This document shows, in pieces, positions 17,406 to 26,282 of a DNA stretch of 64,000 nt (within the stretch, counting starts at the first letter, position 1; every line of letters starts with the position of its first letter). The stretch is from contig NZ_KB903218.1 in NCBI RefSeq assembly GCF_000379625.1, positions 496,001 through 560,000 on the forward strand. Direction: 5' to 3'. The notes beneath the pieces were generated by a model. It worked only from the letters and a program-made list of their open reading frames with translations, was not told the DNA's origin and did no database searches. The stretch is from Actinomycetospora chiangmaiensis DSM 45062 (GTDB taxonomy: Bacteria; Actinomycetota; Actinomycetes; Mycobacteriales; Pseudonocardiaceae). The translations under genes were made by a program, and so were the position numbers.

Positions 17406-17915
17406 GTGACCGACACGACCGCGCAGCTCGGGGAGCAGGTCTTCCGCCTCGTCTACCGCAGCCGCACCACGATGGGCAGCGAGAACCGGCCCGCGGAGCT
17501 CGAGGAGATCTTCGAGGTGTCGCGGCGCAAGAACCACGACCGCCGGCTCAGCGGGGCGCTGCTCGTGTGGCAGGACACCTTCGTCCAGGTGCTCGAGGGC
17601 GACGAGGCGACGGTGCGCGAGCTGTACGCCACCATCGACGCCGACCAGCGGCACGAGAAGGTGGAGACGCTCGACGAGGGCGTGGTCTCCGCGCGCGCCT
17701 TCGGGCAGTGGGCGATGGCGCACGTGTCCGACGGCGAGGGCGCCGACCTGCCCGCCGCCCGCGGCGCGGAGGCGCCCGACATGCCGCACGCCATCCCACG
17801 GATCGAGGACCGGCGCCAGGCGATGCTGCTCGACCTCATGCGGGAGTACGCCAACCCCGACATCGAGCCGGTGGCGTCGCCCGGTGAGAGGTCAGAGGGC
17901 GACAGCCCTCGCTAG
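17406..17915 (+). CDS. BLUF-domain blue-light sensor protein
   Basis: A 169-residue protein whose first about 110 residues form a BLUF domain, which senses blue light through FAD. The photoactive residues are visible: Y17 (FRLVYRSR), N43 (RRKNHDRRLSGALL), Q61 (TFVQVLEG), W102 and M104 (FGQWAMAHV). The N-to-Q, Q-to-W and W-to-M spacings (18, 41 and 2) equal those of AppA (N45, Q63, W104, M106). After the domain comes only a short charged tail with a helix (RRQAMLLDLMREYA), so it is a short BLUF protein acting through a partner. GTG 17406 is preferred for AAGGAG 9 nt upstream; ATG 17388 is an alternative. It overlaps the next convergent gene by 4 nt. Confidence 0.92.
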   Translation: MTDTTAQLGEQVFRLVYRSRTTMGSENRPAELEEIFEVSRRKNHDRRLSGALLVWQDTFVQVLEGDEATVRELYATIDADQRHEKVETLDEGVVSARAFGQWAMAHVSDGEGADLPAARGAEAPDMPHAIPRIEDRRQAMLLDLMREYANPDIEPVASPGERSEGDSPR

Positions 17916-18148
17916 AGCCCACACGCGGCGCACGGCGTCGCCTTGACCATCGCGTCGGCGGACGCGAACTCGTAGGGGAAGTCCGCCCGCGGCAGCCCGC
18001 ACCGCGTGGCGTCCGCGTCCCCGTCGGCGAGCAGGTGGACGTCACCGGACGGGCGCCGGAACAGGTCGGGCTTGCCCGCGTAGACCCGTCCGGGCCGCAG
18101 CCCGGGGTAGTCGCTCCAGGTGAACCGCGAGGCCACGACCAGGGTCAT
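17912..18148 (-). CDS. Hypothetical small Cys-containing protein
   Basis: A 78-residue protein I do not recognise. It begins MTLVVASRFTWSDYPGLRPG and ends TPCAACGL, with another Cys in ATRCGLPRADFP, so three Cys and several His could bind a metal. No membrane segment is present. It lies tail-to-tail with the BLUF gene and shares codon use with its neighbours. The ATG at 18148 leaves only 19 nt to the end of the AI-2E-type gene upstream on the same strand, so the two may be co-transcribed. Confidence 0.55.
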   Translation of the reverse strand: MTLVVASRFTWSDYPGLRPGRVYAGKPDLFRRPSGDVHLLADGDADATRCGLPRADFPYEFASADAMVKATPCAACGL

Positions 18149-18167
18149 GGCCGGAGCGTAGAACGGA

Positions 18168-19439
18168 TCAGCTCGCCTCGGGGACCACGTCGACCGCGGG
18201 ATCGGAGTGGTACTCGGGGCGGGCACTGCGCGGGTCGAGCGGGTTCACCGTCCCGGGGTCGACCTCGCCGTCGGACGTGCGCAGCAGCGACCGGACGCCG
18301 TTGTCGACCACGGTCACCAGCGGCACCGCGAGCAACGCCCCGGGGATGCCGGCGACGACGAGGCCGCAGGCGATCGGGAGCACCACCGCCAGCGGGTGCA
18401 GCTTGATCGACTTGCCGAGGAAGAGCGGCTGCAGGATGTAGCCCTCGAGGTTCTGCACGGCGAGCAGGAGCAGCACGACGAGCAGGGCGTCGGTGAGGCC
18501 GCCGCTGACGAGCGCGACCAGCGCCGCGACGGCGCCCGAGATGACGGCGCCCAGGGTCGGGATGAACGCGCCGAAGAAGATGAGGGCGGCCAGCGGGACC
18601 GCCAGCGGGACGCCGATGAGCCAGAGTCCGATGCCCGCCGTCACCGCGTCGATGAAGGCCACGACGATGATCGCCCGCGTGTAGCCGACCAGCGAGGCGA
18701 ACGCCCGGCGGCCGGCGACGTCGGCCCGGTCGCGCACCGCCCGCGGGACGCCGCCGAGCAGGAAGCGCCAGATGGCTCCGCCGTCGTGGATGAGGAAGAT
18801 CAGCGTGAACAGGGCCAGCAGGCCCTCGGTCAACAGCTCGCCCACGGTGCCGACGGCGCTCAGCGCGCTCGTCGCGATGGCGGCCTGGCTCGACTGGATG
18901 CTGCCGAGGATCTGGTCGCCGATCTGGGCGAACTGCTGGTTGTTCAGTCCGAGCGGCCCGGTGCGCACCCAGTTCTGGATCTCGGCGAGGCTCCCGGAGA
19001 AGGCGCTCGTGAGCTGGGGGAGCCCGGAGATGAAGGCGTAGACCACCCCGGTGAACACGCCGCCGACGATGGCGAGCCCGCCGATGATGACGATCGCCGT
19101 GGCGAGGGCGTGGGGGAGCCAGCGGACCTTCGAGCTCATCAGGTGGGCCTCGGGCGCGAGCAGCGAGGCGAGGATGAGCGCGATGACCACCGGGATGAGG
19201 ACGACCGAGAGAGTGCTCGCGACGTAGATGACGGTGGCGACGGCGGCCGCGATGAGGACGACGCGCCACGCGAGCCCGGCGGCGACGTCGAGGCCGCGCG
19301 GGATCGTCCAGCGCTGCTTCGGGCGCTTCGGGCTCGCCTCCACGAGCGGCCGGGCCGTGGTGGTCTGTCCCGCCGCGGGGTCCATGCGGTCGCCCACCAC
19401 CTCCGGGGCGCCGGTCCCGGTCCCACGCTGCGCCGTCAC
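18168..19439 (-). CDS. AI-2E family transporter (UPF0118 membrane protein)
   Basis: A 423-residue integral membrane protein with about eight spans. The order is the family's: a cytoplasmic Pro/Arg-rich leader, paired N-terminal spans (VVLIPVVIALILASLLAP), a soluble segment, then LIFFGAFIPTLGAVISGAVA and the signature LEGYILQPLFLGKSIKLHPLA cut here into recognisable parts. Members were linked to autoinducer-2 export or, in others, sodium or proton antiport; the substrate here is unknown. GTG 19439 lies 7 nt after TACCGT; the in-frame GTG at 19448 overlaps that box. Confidence 0.87.
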   Translation of the reverse strand: MTAQRGTGTGAPEVVGDRMDPAAGQTTTARPLVEASPKRPKQRWTIPRGLDVAAGLAWRVVLIAAAVATVIYVASTLSVVLIPVVIALILASLLAPEAHLMSSKVRWLPHALATAIVIIGGLAIVGGVFTGVVYAFISGLPQLTSAFSGSLAEIQNWVRTGPLGLNNQQFAQIGDQILGSIQSSQAAIATSALSAVGTVGELLTEGLLALFTLIFLIHDGGAIWRFLLGGVPRAVRDRADVAGRRAFASLVGYTRAIIVVAFIDAVTAGIGLWLIGVPLAVPLAALIFFGAFIPTLGAVISGAVAALVALVSGGLTDALLVVLLLLAVQNLEGYILQPLFLGKSIKLHPLAVVLPIACGLVVAGIPGALLAVPLVTVVDNGVRSLLRTSDGEVDPGTVNPLDPRSARPEYHSDPAVDVVPEAS

Positions 19440-19446
19440 GGGCGTC

Positions 19447-19452
19447 ACGGTA
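19447..19452 (-). promoter_or_regulatory. Probable leaderless -10 of the AI-2E-type gene
   Basis: TACCGT on the minus strand, then seven bases (GACGCCC), then GTG at 19439. No Shine-Dalgarno site precedes the start. Confidence 0.45.
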
Positions 19453-19545
19453 GACCCGCGCTGGTCGGAGGGCCGGACGGCCGACCTGAAGATGAGGCGT
19501 CCGGGCGCATCGTGTCCCGGGCTTCTTGATCGGTGCAGAGCGGCG

Positions 19546-19551
19546 TAGGCT
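19546..19551 (+). promoter_or_regulatory. Probable leaderless -10 of pyk
   Basis: TAGGCT is followed by seven bases (GAGGGCC) and then the GTG start at 19559. Confidence 0.5.
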
Positions 19552-19558
19552 GAGGGCC

Positions 19559-20977
19559 GTGAGCCGTCGCGCGAAGATCGTCTGCACGCTGGGTCCGTCG
19601 ACGTCGTCCCCGGAACGGATCCGAGCCCTCGTCCGGGCCGGGATGGATGTCGCCCGGCTCAACTTCTCCCACGGTGAGCACGCCCAGCACGCGGAGGTCT
19701 ACCGCCTCGTGCGCGAGGCCGCCGACGCCGAGGGCCGCGCGGTCGGCATCCTCGCCGACCTGCAGGGCCCGAAGATCCGGCTCGGCCGCTTCACCGACGG
19801 GCCGCAGATGTGGGCCACCGGCGAGACCGTCCGGATCACCACCGAGGACGTCCCCGGCACGCACGACCGGGTGTCCACCACCTACAAGGGCCTCGCCGAC
19901 GACGTGCGGCCGGGCGAGTCGCTGCTGATCGACGACGGGAACGTCTCGGTCGAGGTGACCGCCGTCGAGGGCCGCGACGTGGTGTGCCGCGTCGTCGAGG
20001 GCGGCCGCGTCTCGGACAACAAGGGCATCTCGCTGCCGGGCACCGTGGTGTCGGTCCCGGCCATGAGCGAGAAGGACGAGGCCGACCTGCGCTTCGCCCT
20101 GGGCCTGCGGGTCGACATGATCGCGCTGTCCTTCGTGCGCTCCCCGGCCGACGCCGAGCTGGTCCACAAGATCATGGACGAGTACGAGTGCCGGCTGCCC
20201 GTGATCGCCAAGCTGGAGAAGCCCGAGGCGGTCGACGCGCTCGAGGCGATCGTGCTGGCCTTCGACGCCGTCATGGTCGCGCGCGGTGACCTGGGCGTGG
20301 AGCTGGCGCTCGAGGACGTCCCGCTGGTGCAGAAGCGCGCGGTGCAGATCGCGCGGGAGAACGCGAAGCCGGTGATCGTCGCGACGCAGATGCTCGAGTC
20401 GATGATCCACAACTTCCGCCCGACCCGCGCCGAGGCCAGCGACGTCGCGAACGCGGTGCTCGACGGCGCCGACGCGGTGATGCTCTCGGGCGAGACGTCG
20501 GTCGGCGACTACCCCATCGAGACGGTGCAGACGATGTCGCGCATCGTCGAGGCCGTCGAGTCCGGCCCGGCGTCGGTGCCCGCGATCCAGCACGTCCCGC
20601 GGACCCAGCGCGGCGTCGTCACCACGGCCGCCCGCGACATCGGCGAGCGGCTCAACGCCCGCGCGCTCGTCGCCTTCACGCGCTCCGGGGACACCGTGCG
20701 CCGCCTCGCCCGGCTGCACACCCGGCTGCCCGTGCTCGCGTTCACGCCCGTGCCGGCGATCCGCTCGCAGCTCGCGCTCTCCTGGGGCGTCGAGACGTTC
20801 CTCGTGCCGTGGGAGGAGACGACGGACGCGATGATCGCCCGCGTCGACGCGTCGATCCTGCAGATCGGCCGCTTCGCCCCCGGCGAGCTCGTCGTCATCG
20901 TCGCCGGCTCGCCGCCCGGGCAGGCCGGCAAGACCAACCTCATCCGCGTGCACCGGCTGGGCGAGGACACGCACTAG
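19559..20977 (+). CDS. pyk: Pyruvate kinase
   Basis: A 472-residue glycolytic enzyme (EC 2.7.1.40) that makes pyruvate and ATP from phosphoenolpyruvate and ADP. Landmarks are RRAKIVCTLGPSTSS, MDVARLNFSHG, DLQGPKIRLG, the active-site lysine segment VIAKLEKPEAVD, VMVARGDLGVELALEDV, and ATQMLESMIHNFRPTRAE with SDVANAVLDGADAVMLSGET. The C-terminal allosteric domain is complete. GTG 19559 starts MSRRAKI immediately after a TAGGCT box, indicating a leaderless transcript. Confidence 0.98.
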   Translation: MSRRAKIVCTLGPSTSSPERIRALVRAGMDVARLNFSHGEHAQHAEVYRLVREAADAEGRAVGILADLQGPKIRLGRFTDGPQMWATGETVRITTEDVPGTHDRVSTTYKGLADDVRPGESLLIDDGNVSVEVTAVEGRDVVCRVVEGGRVSDNKGISLPGTVVSVPAMSEKDEADLRFALGLRVDMIALSFVRSPADAELVHKIMDEYECRLPVIAKLEKPEAVDALEAIVLAFDAVMVARGDLGVELALEDVPLVQKRAVQIARENAKPVIVATQMLESMIHNFRPTRAEASDVANAVLDGADAVMLSGETSVGDYPIETVQTMSRIVEAVESGPASVPAIQHVPRTQRGVVTTAARDIGERLNARALVAFTRSGDTVRRLARLHTRLPVLAFTPVPAIRSQLALSWGVETFLVPWEETTDAMIARVDASILQIGRFAPGELVVIVAGSPPGQAGKTNLIRVHRLGEDTH

Positions 20978-20993
20978 TCGGTTGGATGGGGGC

Positions 20994-22166
20994 ATGGCGC
21001 ACCCGTTCGACGCCCTGACTGCCGACGTGATGCGGGCCGGTGGCTCGTGGAAGTGGTCGGGCCAGGGCGTCGCCGACGGGACCGACCGGCACGGCCGCCC
21101 CCTGCTCGGCGCGTTCGTCGCCGAGATGGACTTCCCGACGGCGGACGTGGTCGCCGACGCGGTCCGCGCGAGCGCCGACGCGTCCCGCTTCGGCTACCTC
21201 GCCGACGCGTGGGTCGCGGACCTCGCCGAGGCGTGCGCCGCGTACTGGACCGACCGCTTCGGCTGGTCGGTGGACCCGGAGCGGATCCGGCCCGTCCCCG
21301 ACGTCATGACCGCGCTGGTCGCGACGATCGAGCACTACACCCCGTCCGGAACGCCGGTGCTGCTGCCGATGCCCGCCTACATGCCGTTCCTGACGGTGCC
21401 CGGGCGGCTCGGGCGGGAGATGGTGCCGGTGCCGATGGCGCGAGCCACCGGCTCGTTCGCCCTCGACCTCGACGCCCTGGACGCGGCGTTCTCGCGGTCG
21501 GGCGCGCGGCTGCTCGTACTCACGAACCCGCACAACCCCACCGGGCGGGTGTTCACCGCCGAGGAGCTCGCCGCGGTGACGGCCGTCGTCGAGCGGCACG
21601 GCGCGCGGGTGTTCGCCGACGAGATCCACGCCCCGCTGACGTTCGACGGCCGGGCGCACGTCCCGTACGCGTCGACCTCGGCGGCGGCCGCGGCGCACAC
21701 CGTCACGGCGACCTCGGCGTCGAAGGCGTGGAACCTGCCCGGTCTCAAGTGCGGCCAGGTGATCCTGTCGAACGACGCCGACGCGGCGACCTGGGCCGAG
21801 CGCGGTTACCTCGCCGAGCACAGCACCGCGACGCCGGGTGTGCTCGCCTCGACCGCGGCGTACCGCGACGGGAAGGCCTGGCTCGACGACGTGCTGGCCT
21901 ACCTCGACGGCAACCGCGCCCTGCTGCGCGACTCGCCCCTGCCCGGCGTCGGGACCGTGGTGCCGGAGGGGACGTACCTGGCGTGGCTGGACGCGTCCGG
22001 CCTCGGGCTCGACGAGCCGCCGGCGGCGTTCTTCGCCCGGGAGGCCGGCGTGGTGCTGACCGACGGGGCACGCTGCGGCGGCCCGGGCGGGATGCGGATC
22101 ACCCTCGCCACGGCGCGCCCGGTCCTCGCCGAGGCGCTCGAACGGATGGCGGCGGCCCTGCACTGA
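20994..22166 (+). CDS. MalY/PatB family PLP-dependent cystathionine beta-lyase
   Basis: A 390-residue fold-type I PLP enzyme. Landmarks are FVAEMDFPTADVV near the N-terminus, LPMPAYMPF, LTNPHNPTGRVFT, FADEIHAPLTF and the PLP-lysine motif TSASKAWNLPGLKCG; the closing GGMRITLATARP contains the carboxylate-binding Arg. Members cleave cystathionine or other C-S bonds; an aminotransferase activity is the main alternative. ATG 20994 is taken over an in-frame TTG at 20982 because GGATGGGGG precedes it. It is 16 nt downstream of pyk. Confidence 0.9.
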   Translation: MAHPFDALTADVMRAGGSWKWSGQGVADGTDRHGRPLLGAFVAEMDFPTADVVADAVRASADASRFGYLADAWVADLAEACAAYWTDRFGWSVDPERIRPVPDVMTALVATIEHYTPSGTPVLLPMPAYMPFLTVPGRLGREMVPVPMARATGSFALDLDALDAAFSRSGARLLVLTNPHNPTGRVFTAEELAAVTAVVERHGARVFADEIHAPLTFDGRAHVPYASTSAAAAAHTVTATSASKAWNLPGLKCGQVILSNDADAATWAERGYLAEHSTATPGVLASTAAYRDGKAWLDDVLAYLDGNRALLRDSPLPGVGTVVPEGTYLAWLDASGLGLDEPPAAFFAREAGVVLTDGARCGGPGGMRITLATARPVLAEALERMAAALH

Positions 22167-22167
22167 C

Positions 22168-22208
22168 GTGCAAGCAATGCGTCACTGCGTGCACCCAGCG
22201 CCAGGAAA
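22168..22208 (+). repeat. Intergenic hairpin and repeat element (family CD), copy 1
   Basis: It begins 2 nt after the lyase stop. GTGCAAGCA (22168-22176) pairs with TGCGTGCAC (22186-22194) with one mismatch. The 30 nt 22179-22208 match, on the opposite strand, the 30 nt 26232-26261 at 28 positions. Probably a terminator-associated repeat. Confidence 0.7.
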
Positions 22209-22226
22209 AGCGGCACCGTCGGCGCC

Positions 22227-22238
22227 TAGGGTGGAGGT
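22227..22238 (+). promoter_or_regulatory. -10 box and overlapping Shine-Dalgarno of the 70-residue gene
   Basis: TAGGGT (22227-22232) is followed by GGAGGT and then ATG 22239. The same six bases could be a Shine-Dalgarno site, but the -10 is so close that the mRNA would start at or next to the ATG. Confidence 0.45.
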
Positions 22239-22451
22239 ATGCCGCTGTCGTTCTCGGAGGAGCGTGAGACCGGCCTGGTCGCCGTCACGCTGACCGACGA
22301 GTCGGGCGAGGTCGTGCAGACCCGGGTGGTCGGTGCCGACGAGCTGAGCCGGATCGCGGCCGCCGCCCGACGGGCCGCCGCGCGGGCCCGGGAGCGGGGC
22401 GAGCCGCTCTTCGTGACGCTGGACGAGCTGATCGACGACCCGCCCGCGTAA
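22239..22451 (+). CDS. Small conserved-looking hypothetical protein
   Basis: A 70-residue acidic and Ala/Arg-rich protein, MPLSFSEERETGLVAVTLTD at the start and FVTLDELIDDPPA at the end. The first half looks like two beta-strands (LVAVTL, VVQTRVVG), the middle like one amphipathic helix (ELSRIAAAARRAAARAR). There is no membrane segment or known motif. Own -10 box and typical codon use argue that it is real. Function unknown. Confidence 0.6.
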   Translation: MPLSFSEERETGLVAVTLTDESGEVVQTRVVGADELSRIAAAARRAAARARERGEPLFVTLDELIDDPPA

Positions 22452-22528
22452 CACCGCGTCGCCGTCACCCGACGTCACACCCGGGGGCTCGGTCGTCCAC
22501 GACCGGGTGGGGACGCCGGGGGGCGTAC

Positions 22529-24214
22529 GTGCACGCAGATTCGGCAACGAGCCGTCGAGTCACGGCCGGACACGACACGGGGGTCGGGCGCATCCCGCGG
22601 ATGCGCCGGTCGACGGAGGACGTCGAGCCGTCGTCGGGCTCACGATGGTGGTTCGTCCCCCACGCCGCGGTGACGGCCGTCGTGGTCGCGGGCCTCGCGA
22701 TCCCGCGCCAACTCGTCCTGATGGACGGCGGTCTGCACCTGTCGTCCGCGACCGCACTGCGCGGCCTGGTCGACGGCCGGTGGGGGGACCTGCTGACGTG
22801 GCGCCCGGTCCTCGCGCCGAACCTCACCGTCGAGGCGCTCGCGCTGGTGCTGACCCCGGTGCTCGACGGTGACGTCGTCGTCCGGGGCCTGGCGGTCGTC
22901 GTCGTGCTCGGCTTCTCCGGGGCGGTGCTGCTGCTCGCGCGAGCGGCAGGGGCGCCGTGGTGGTCCGCGACCCTGGCCCTGCCGTTCGCGGCGAACGTGA
23001 GCCTCATGGCGGGCCTGCTCGGCTTCGCCGCGGCCGTCGTGCTCGCCGTGATCACGATCGCCGTCGCCCTGCGCCCCGTCCGCACTCGGCCGGTCCAGCT
23101 CGCCCTGCTGCTCGCGCTGACCTGGTTCACCCACCTGATCCCGGCGCTGTCGGCGGTCGTGGCCGTCGTCGCGGTCCTCCTGGTCCGGGTCGGGATGCGT
23201 CGCACGCTGCGGTCCGCCGGTCCCGGGGTCGCGGTGGTGGCGCTGCTGACGCTCGGCTTCGCCGCGACCGGCGGGAGCGACGGCGGGATCTCCAGCCGCT
23301 GGTTCGGCGGGGGTGCCCGCGCCGCGGACCTGACAAAGGCGGTCGCGAGCTGGTCGCGGTGGGAGTACCAGCTGGTGCGGGTGCTCACGGTGCTGCTCGT
23401 CGTCGCGGTCGTCCTCGTGGTCGCGGAGCGGGTCCGCCGACGTCGGGTGACCGGCGCACCGTGGCTCCGGCGGATCGACGGCCTCCTGGTCGCCGCCCTC
23501 GTGCTCGAGGTGATCGCGGTGGTCACCCCCGAGAGCATCGGGTCGGTCAGCCTCGCGGCGACCCGGCTCGCGGTGCTGCCGCCGGTCCTGCTCACCGCGT
23601 GGGTGGGGGCCCAGGCCGGCGCGCGGGGGACGTTCGCCGACGGCTCGTCGCGGCTCGCCCGGACGGGGACCGCCGTGGTGGCGGTCGCGGCCGCCGCGGC
23701 CGTCGGGGTGACCGTGGCGCTCGTGGTCGTCCGGACGGGCCCACTGCGCGCGGAGGGCGAGCGTCTCGCCGAGATCCGGTCGATGAGCGCCTGTGCACCG
23801 CACGGCGCCACCATCGTGCAGCTCGACACCGACGACGGGCGCGACCGGGCGGTGACGCTGCGCCCCGACTCGTCGTTCGTCGGGTACGTCGCGGCCGACG
23901 CGGGGCTGCTGGACCTCGGCAACGTGTCGGGGACCGCGTCCTACTACGTCTGGGGCTACACGGACCGGGCCCGCGCCGTCCCGGTGCTCGCCCCGAGCCA
24001 GGACGCGCTCGAGTCCGTGCCGCCCGACGTCGACCTGGCCGGCGCGATGCGGGCGGGCTACCCGCTCGACAGCGTGCTCGTCGTCGGGACCCCCGATCCC
24101 GCCGACGACGCCTGGCGCCCCACCTCGGTCGCCCTCGGAGCCGGTTTCCGGCAGGTGGCGACGACGAGGGCGGGGTCGCTCTGGGTGCGGCGCGATCTCC
24201 CGGCGGGGTGCTGA
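22529..24214 (+). CDS. Polytopic membrane protein of unknown function
   Basis: A protein of up to 561 residues with about ten membrane segments, for example WWFVPHAAVTAVVVAGLAI, LAVVVVLGFSGAVLLLA and AVLLVRVG, ending in a soluble domain of about 150 residues (from ADGSSRLARTG through RDLPAGC). The first external loop, LMDGGLHLSSATALRGL, and a WF-T-H pair in the membrane recall GT-C-type glycosyltransferase architecture, but no catalytic motif is certain. The start is unclear: GTG 22529 gives the longest frame, ATG 22601 would remove a charged leader. I do not recognise a family. Confidence 0.6.
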   Translation: MHADSATSRRVTAGHDTGVGRIPRMRRSTEDVEPSSGSRWWFVPHAAVTAVVVAGLAIPRQLVLMDGGLHLSSATALRGLVDGRWGDLLTWRPVLAPNLTVEALALVLTPVLDGDVVVRGLAVVVVLGFSGAVLLLARAAGAPWWSATLALPFAANVSLMAGLLGFAAAVVLAVITIAVALRPVRTRPVQLALLLALTWFTHLIPALSAVVAVVAVLLVRVGMRRTLRSAGPGVAVVALLTLGFAATGGSDGGISSRWFGGGARAADLTKAVASWSRWEYQLVRVLTVLLVVAVVLVVAERVRRRRVTGAPWLRRIDGLLVAALVLEVIAVVTPESIGSVSLAATRLAVLPPVLLTAWVGAQAGARGTFADGSSRLARTGTAVVAVAAAAAVGVTVALVVVRTGPLRAEGERLAEIRSMSACAPHGATIVQLDTDDGRDRAVTLRPDSSFVGYVAADAGLLDLGNVSGTASYYVWGYTDRARAVPVLAPSQDALESVPPDVDLAGAMRAGYPLDSVLVVGTPDPADDAWRPTSVALGAGFRQVATTRAGSLWVRRDLPAGC

Positions 24215-24294
24215 GCCGGAGCCACGATGTGGTGTTCCTCCCACTGGACGCCGGCAACGACGCGTTGCTGCCACGGAGGGGGCATCGATCCGGG

Positions 24295-26217
24295 ATGGAC
24301 GACGACCGCTACGCCCCGCCCGCCGCGCTGGCCGCCCGGGCGAACGTGACCGCCGACGACGAGACGCGGCTACGCGCCGAGGCGGACGCCGACCTCGACG
24401 CGTTCTGGCTCGCCCGGGCCCGGGAGCTGGACTGGGAGCGGGAGCCGACGCAGGGCTACGACGGGACGGAGCACCCGTTCGTCACCTGGTTCGCCGACGG
24501 TCGGCTCAACGTGGCGCACAACTGCGTCGACCGGCACGTCGCCGCCGGGCGCGGGGAGAAGGTCGCGCTGTACTGGGAGGGCGAGCCGGGGGACCGGGTC
24601 GCCGTCACCTACGCCGACCTGCAGCGCCGGGTGGCGCAGGCCGCGCACGCGCTGACCGGGCTCGGCGTCGGGACCGGTGACGTCGTCGTCGTGTACCTGC
24701 CGGTGCTCGTCGAGACGGTCGTCGTGATGCTCGCGTGCGCGCGGATCGGGGCGCTGCACTCGCTGGTGTTCGGCGGGTTCTCGGCCGAGGCGCTGCGGTT
24801 CCGCGTGACCGACGGGCGGGCGAAGGTCGTCGTCACCACCGACGGGCAGTACCGGCGCGGGAAGGCGATCGCGGTCAAGGAGAACGCCGACCACGCGGTG
24901 GCGGGCACCGACGTCGAGCACGTCCTCGTCGTCCGCCGGACCGCGCAGGACGTGCCGTGGACCGAGGGCCGCGACGTCTGGTGGCACGACGTCGTCGAGA
25001 CGCAGCCGACCACGCACGAGGCCCGGGCGTTCGACGCCGAGACCCCGCTCTTCCTCATCTACACGTCCGGGACGACGGGCCGGCCGAAGGGCCTGGTCCA
25101 CACCATGGGCGGCTACCTGACGCAGACGGCGTGGACCGCCTGGGCGTGCTTCGACCACCGCGACGACGACGTCTACTGGTGCCAGGCCGACCTGGCCTGG
25201 GTCACCGCGCACACCTACGAGGTCTACGGCCCGCTCGCGAACGGCGTCACCCAGGTCCTCTACGAGGGCACGCCGGACACCCCGCACCGCGGCCGCCACT
25301 TCGAGATCATGGCCCGCTACGGCGTCACCGTGTACTACACCGCGCCGACCCTCGTGCGCACGTTCATGACGTGGGGCACCGGGATCACCGACGGGCACGA
25401 CCTGTCGGCGCTGCGCCTGCTCGGCAGCGTCGGCGAGGCCATCAACCCCGAGGCGTGGCGCTGGCTGCACGAGCACGTGGGCGGCGGGCGCTGCCCGATC
25501 GTCGACACCTGGTGGCAGTCCGAGACCGGCGCCGCGATGGTCGCCCCGCTGCCCGGCACGACGACGTTGAAGCCGGGCTCGGCGACGCGGCCGCTGCCCG
25601 GCGTCTCGGTCCGGGTGGTCCGTGAGGACGGCACCGACGCCGACCCCGACGAGGGCGGCCTGCTCGTGGTCGACCGTCCCTGGCCGTCGATGGCCCGCAC
25701 CGTCTGGGGCGACCCCGACCGCTTCGTGTCGTCCTACTTCGAACGCTTCCGGGCGCAGCGCTGGTACCTCGCGGGCGACGGCGCCCGCATCGACGACGAC
25801 GGGTACGTCTGGCTCCAGGGCCGGGTCGACGACGTCATGAACGTCTCCGGCCACCGGCTGTCCTCGATCGAGCTGGAGTCCGCGCTCGTCAGCCACCCGC
25901 GCGTCGGCGAGGCCGGCGTGATCGGGGCGCCGGACCCGACGACGGGTCAGGCGGTCGTCGCCTTCGTCGTGACCCGGGGCGAGGGCGCGCCCGACGAGGA
26001 CCTCACCGCCGACCTGCGGGCGCACGTCACCCGCGAGCTCGGCCCGGTCGCCCGGCCGCAGCAGGTGCACGTGGTCTCGGTGCTGCCGAAGACCCGCTCC
26101 GGCAAGATCATGCGCCGCCTGCTGCTCGACCTCGCGTCCGGCCGGGAGCCGGGGGACACGACGTCGATCGTCGACCCGGCGGCGCTCGACCAGGCCCGGG
26201 CGGCGCTGCGGGGCTGA
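24295..26217 (+). CDS. acs: Acetyl-CoA synthetase-type acyl-CoA ligase (AMP-forming)
   Basis: A 640-residue ANL-superfamily enzyme that activates acetate (or a similar short acid) to the acyl-CoA through an acyl-adenylate. The motifs are complete: P-loop-like YTSGTTGRPKG, GSVGEAINPEAWRW, WWQSETGAAM, GDGARIDDDGYVWLQGR with VDDVMNVSGHR, and the catalytic lysine in KTRSGKIMRRLL. The ACAS N-terminal segment DAFWLARARELDWEREP and NVAHNCVDRH identify the acetyl/propionyl-CoA synthetase group. Lys acetylation at the RSGK site is known to control family members. ATG 24295 is chosen by homology; its Shine-Dalgarno is weak. Confidence 0.93.
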   Translation: MDDDRYAPPAALAARANVTADDETRLRAEADADLDAFWLARARELDWEREPTQGYDGTEHPFVTWFADGRLNVAHNCVDRHVAAGRGEKVALYWEGEPGDRVAVTYADLQRRVAQAAHALTGLGVGTGDVVVVYLPVLVETVVVMLACARIGALHSLVFGGFSAEALRFRVTDGRAKVVVTTDGQYRRGKAIAVKENADHAVAGTDVEHVLVVRRTAQDVPWTEGRDVWWHDVVETQPTTHEARAFDAETPLFLIYTSGTTGRPKGLVHTMGGYLTQTAWTAWACFDHRDDDVYWCQADLAWVTAHTYEVYGPLANGVTQVLYEGTPDTPHRGRHFEIMARYGVTVYYTAPTLVRTFMTWGTGITDGHDLSALRLLGSVGEAINPEAWRWLHEHVGGGRCPIVDTWWQSETGAAMVAPLPGTTTLKPGSATRPLPGVSVRVVREDGTDADPDEGGLLVVDRPWPSMARTVWGDPDRFVSSYFERFRAQRWYLAGDGARIDDDGYVWLQGRVDDVMNVSGHRLSSIELESALVSHPRVGEAGVIGAPDPTTGQAVVAFVVTRGEGAPDEDLTADLRAHVTRELGPVARPQQVHVVSVLPKTRSGKIMRRLLLDLASGREPGDTTSIVDPAALDQARAALRG

Positions 26218-26226
26218 TCGACGGAG

Positions 26227-26276
26227 CCGGATTTCCTGGCACTGGGTGCAAGCAGTGACGCTTCGCTGCCATCCGG
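26227..26276 (+). terminator. Bidirectional hairpin between acs and treZ (family CD, copy 2)
   Basis: CCGGAT ... GGCA (26227-26241) pairs with TGCC-ATCCGG (26267-26276), and CACTG (26240-26244) with CAGTG (26253-26257). It lies between two convergent genes, so it can serve both. Bases 26232-26261 repeat the element at 22179-22208 in inverse orientation with 2 mismatches. Confidence 0.6.
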
Positions 26277-26282
26277 TGGGGG

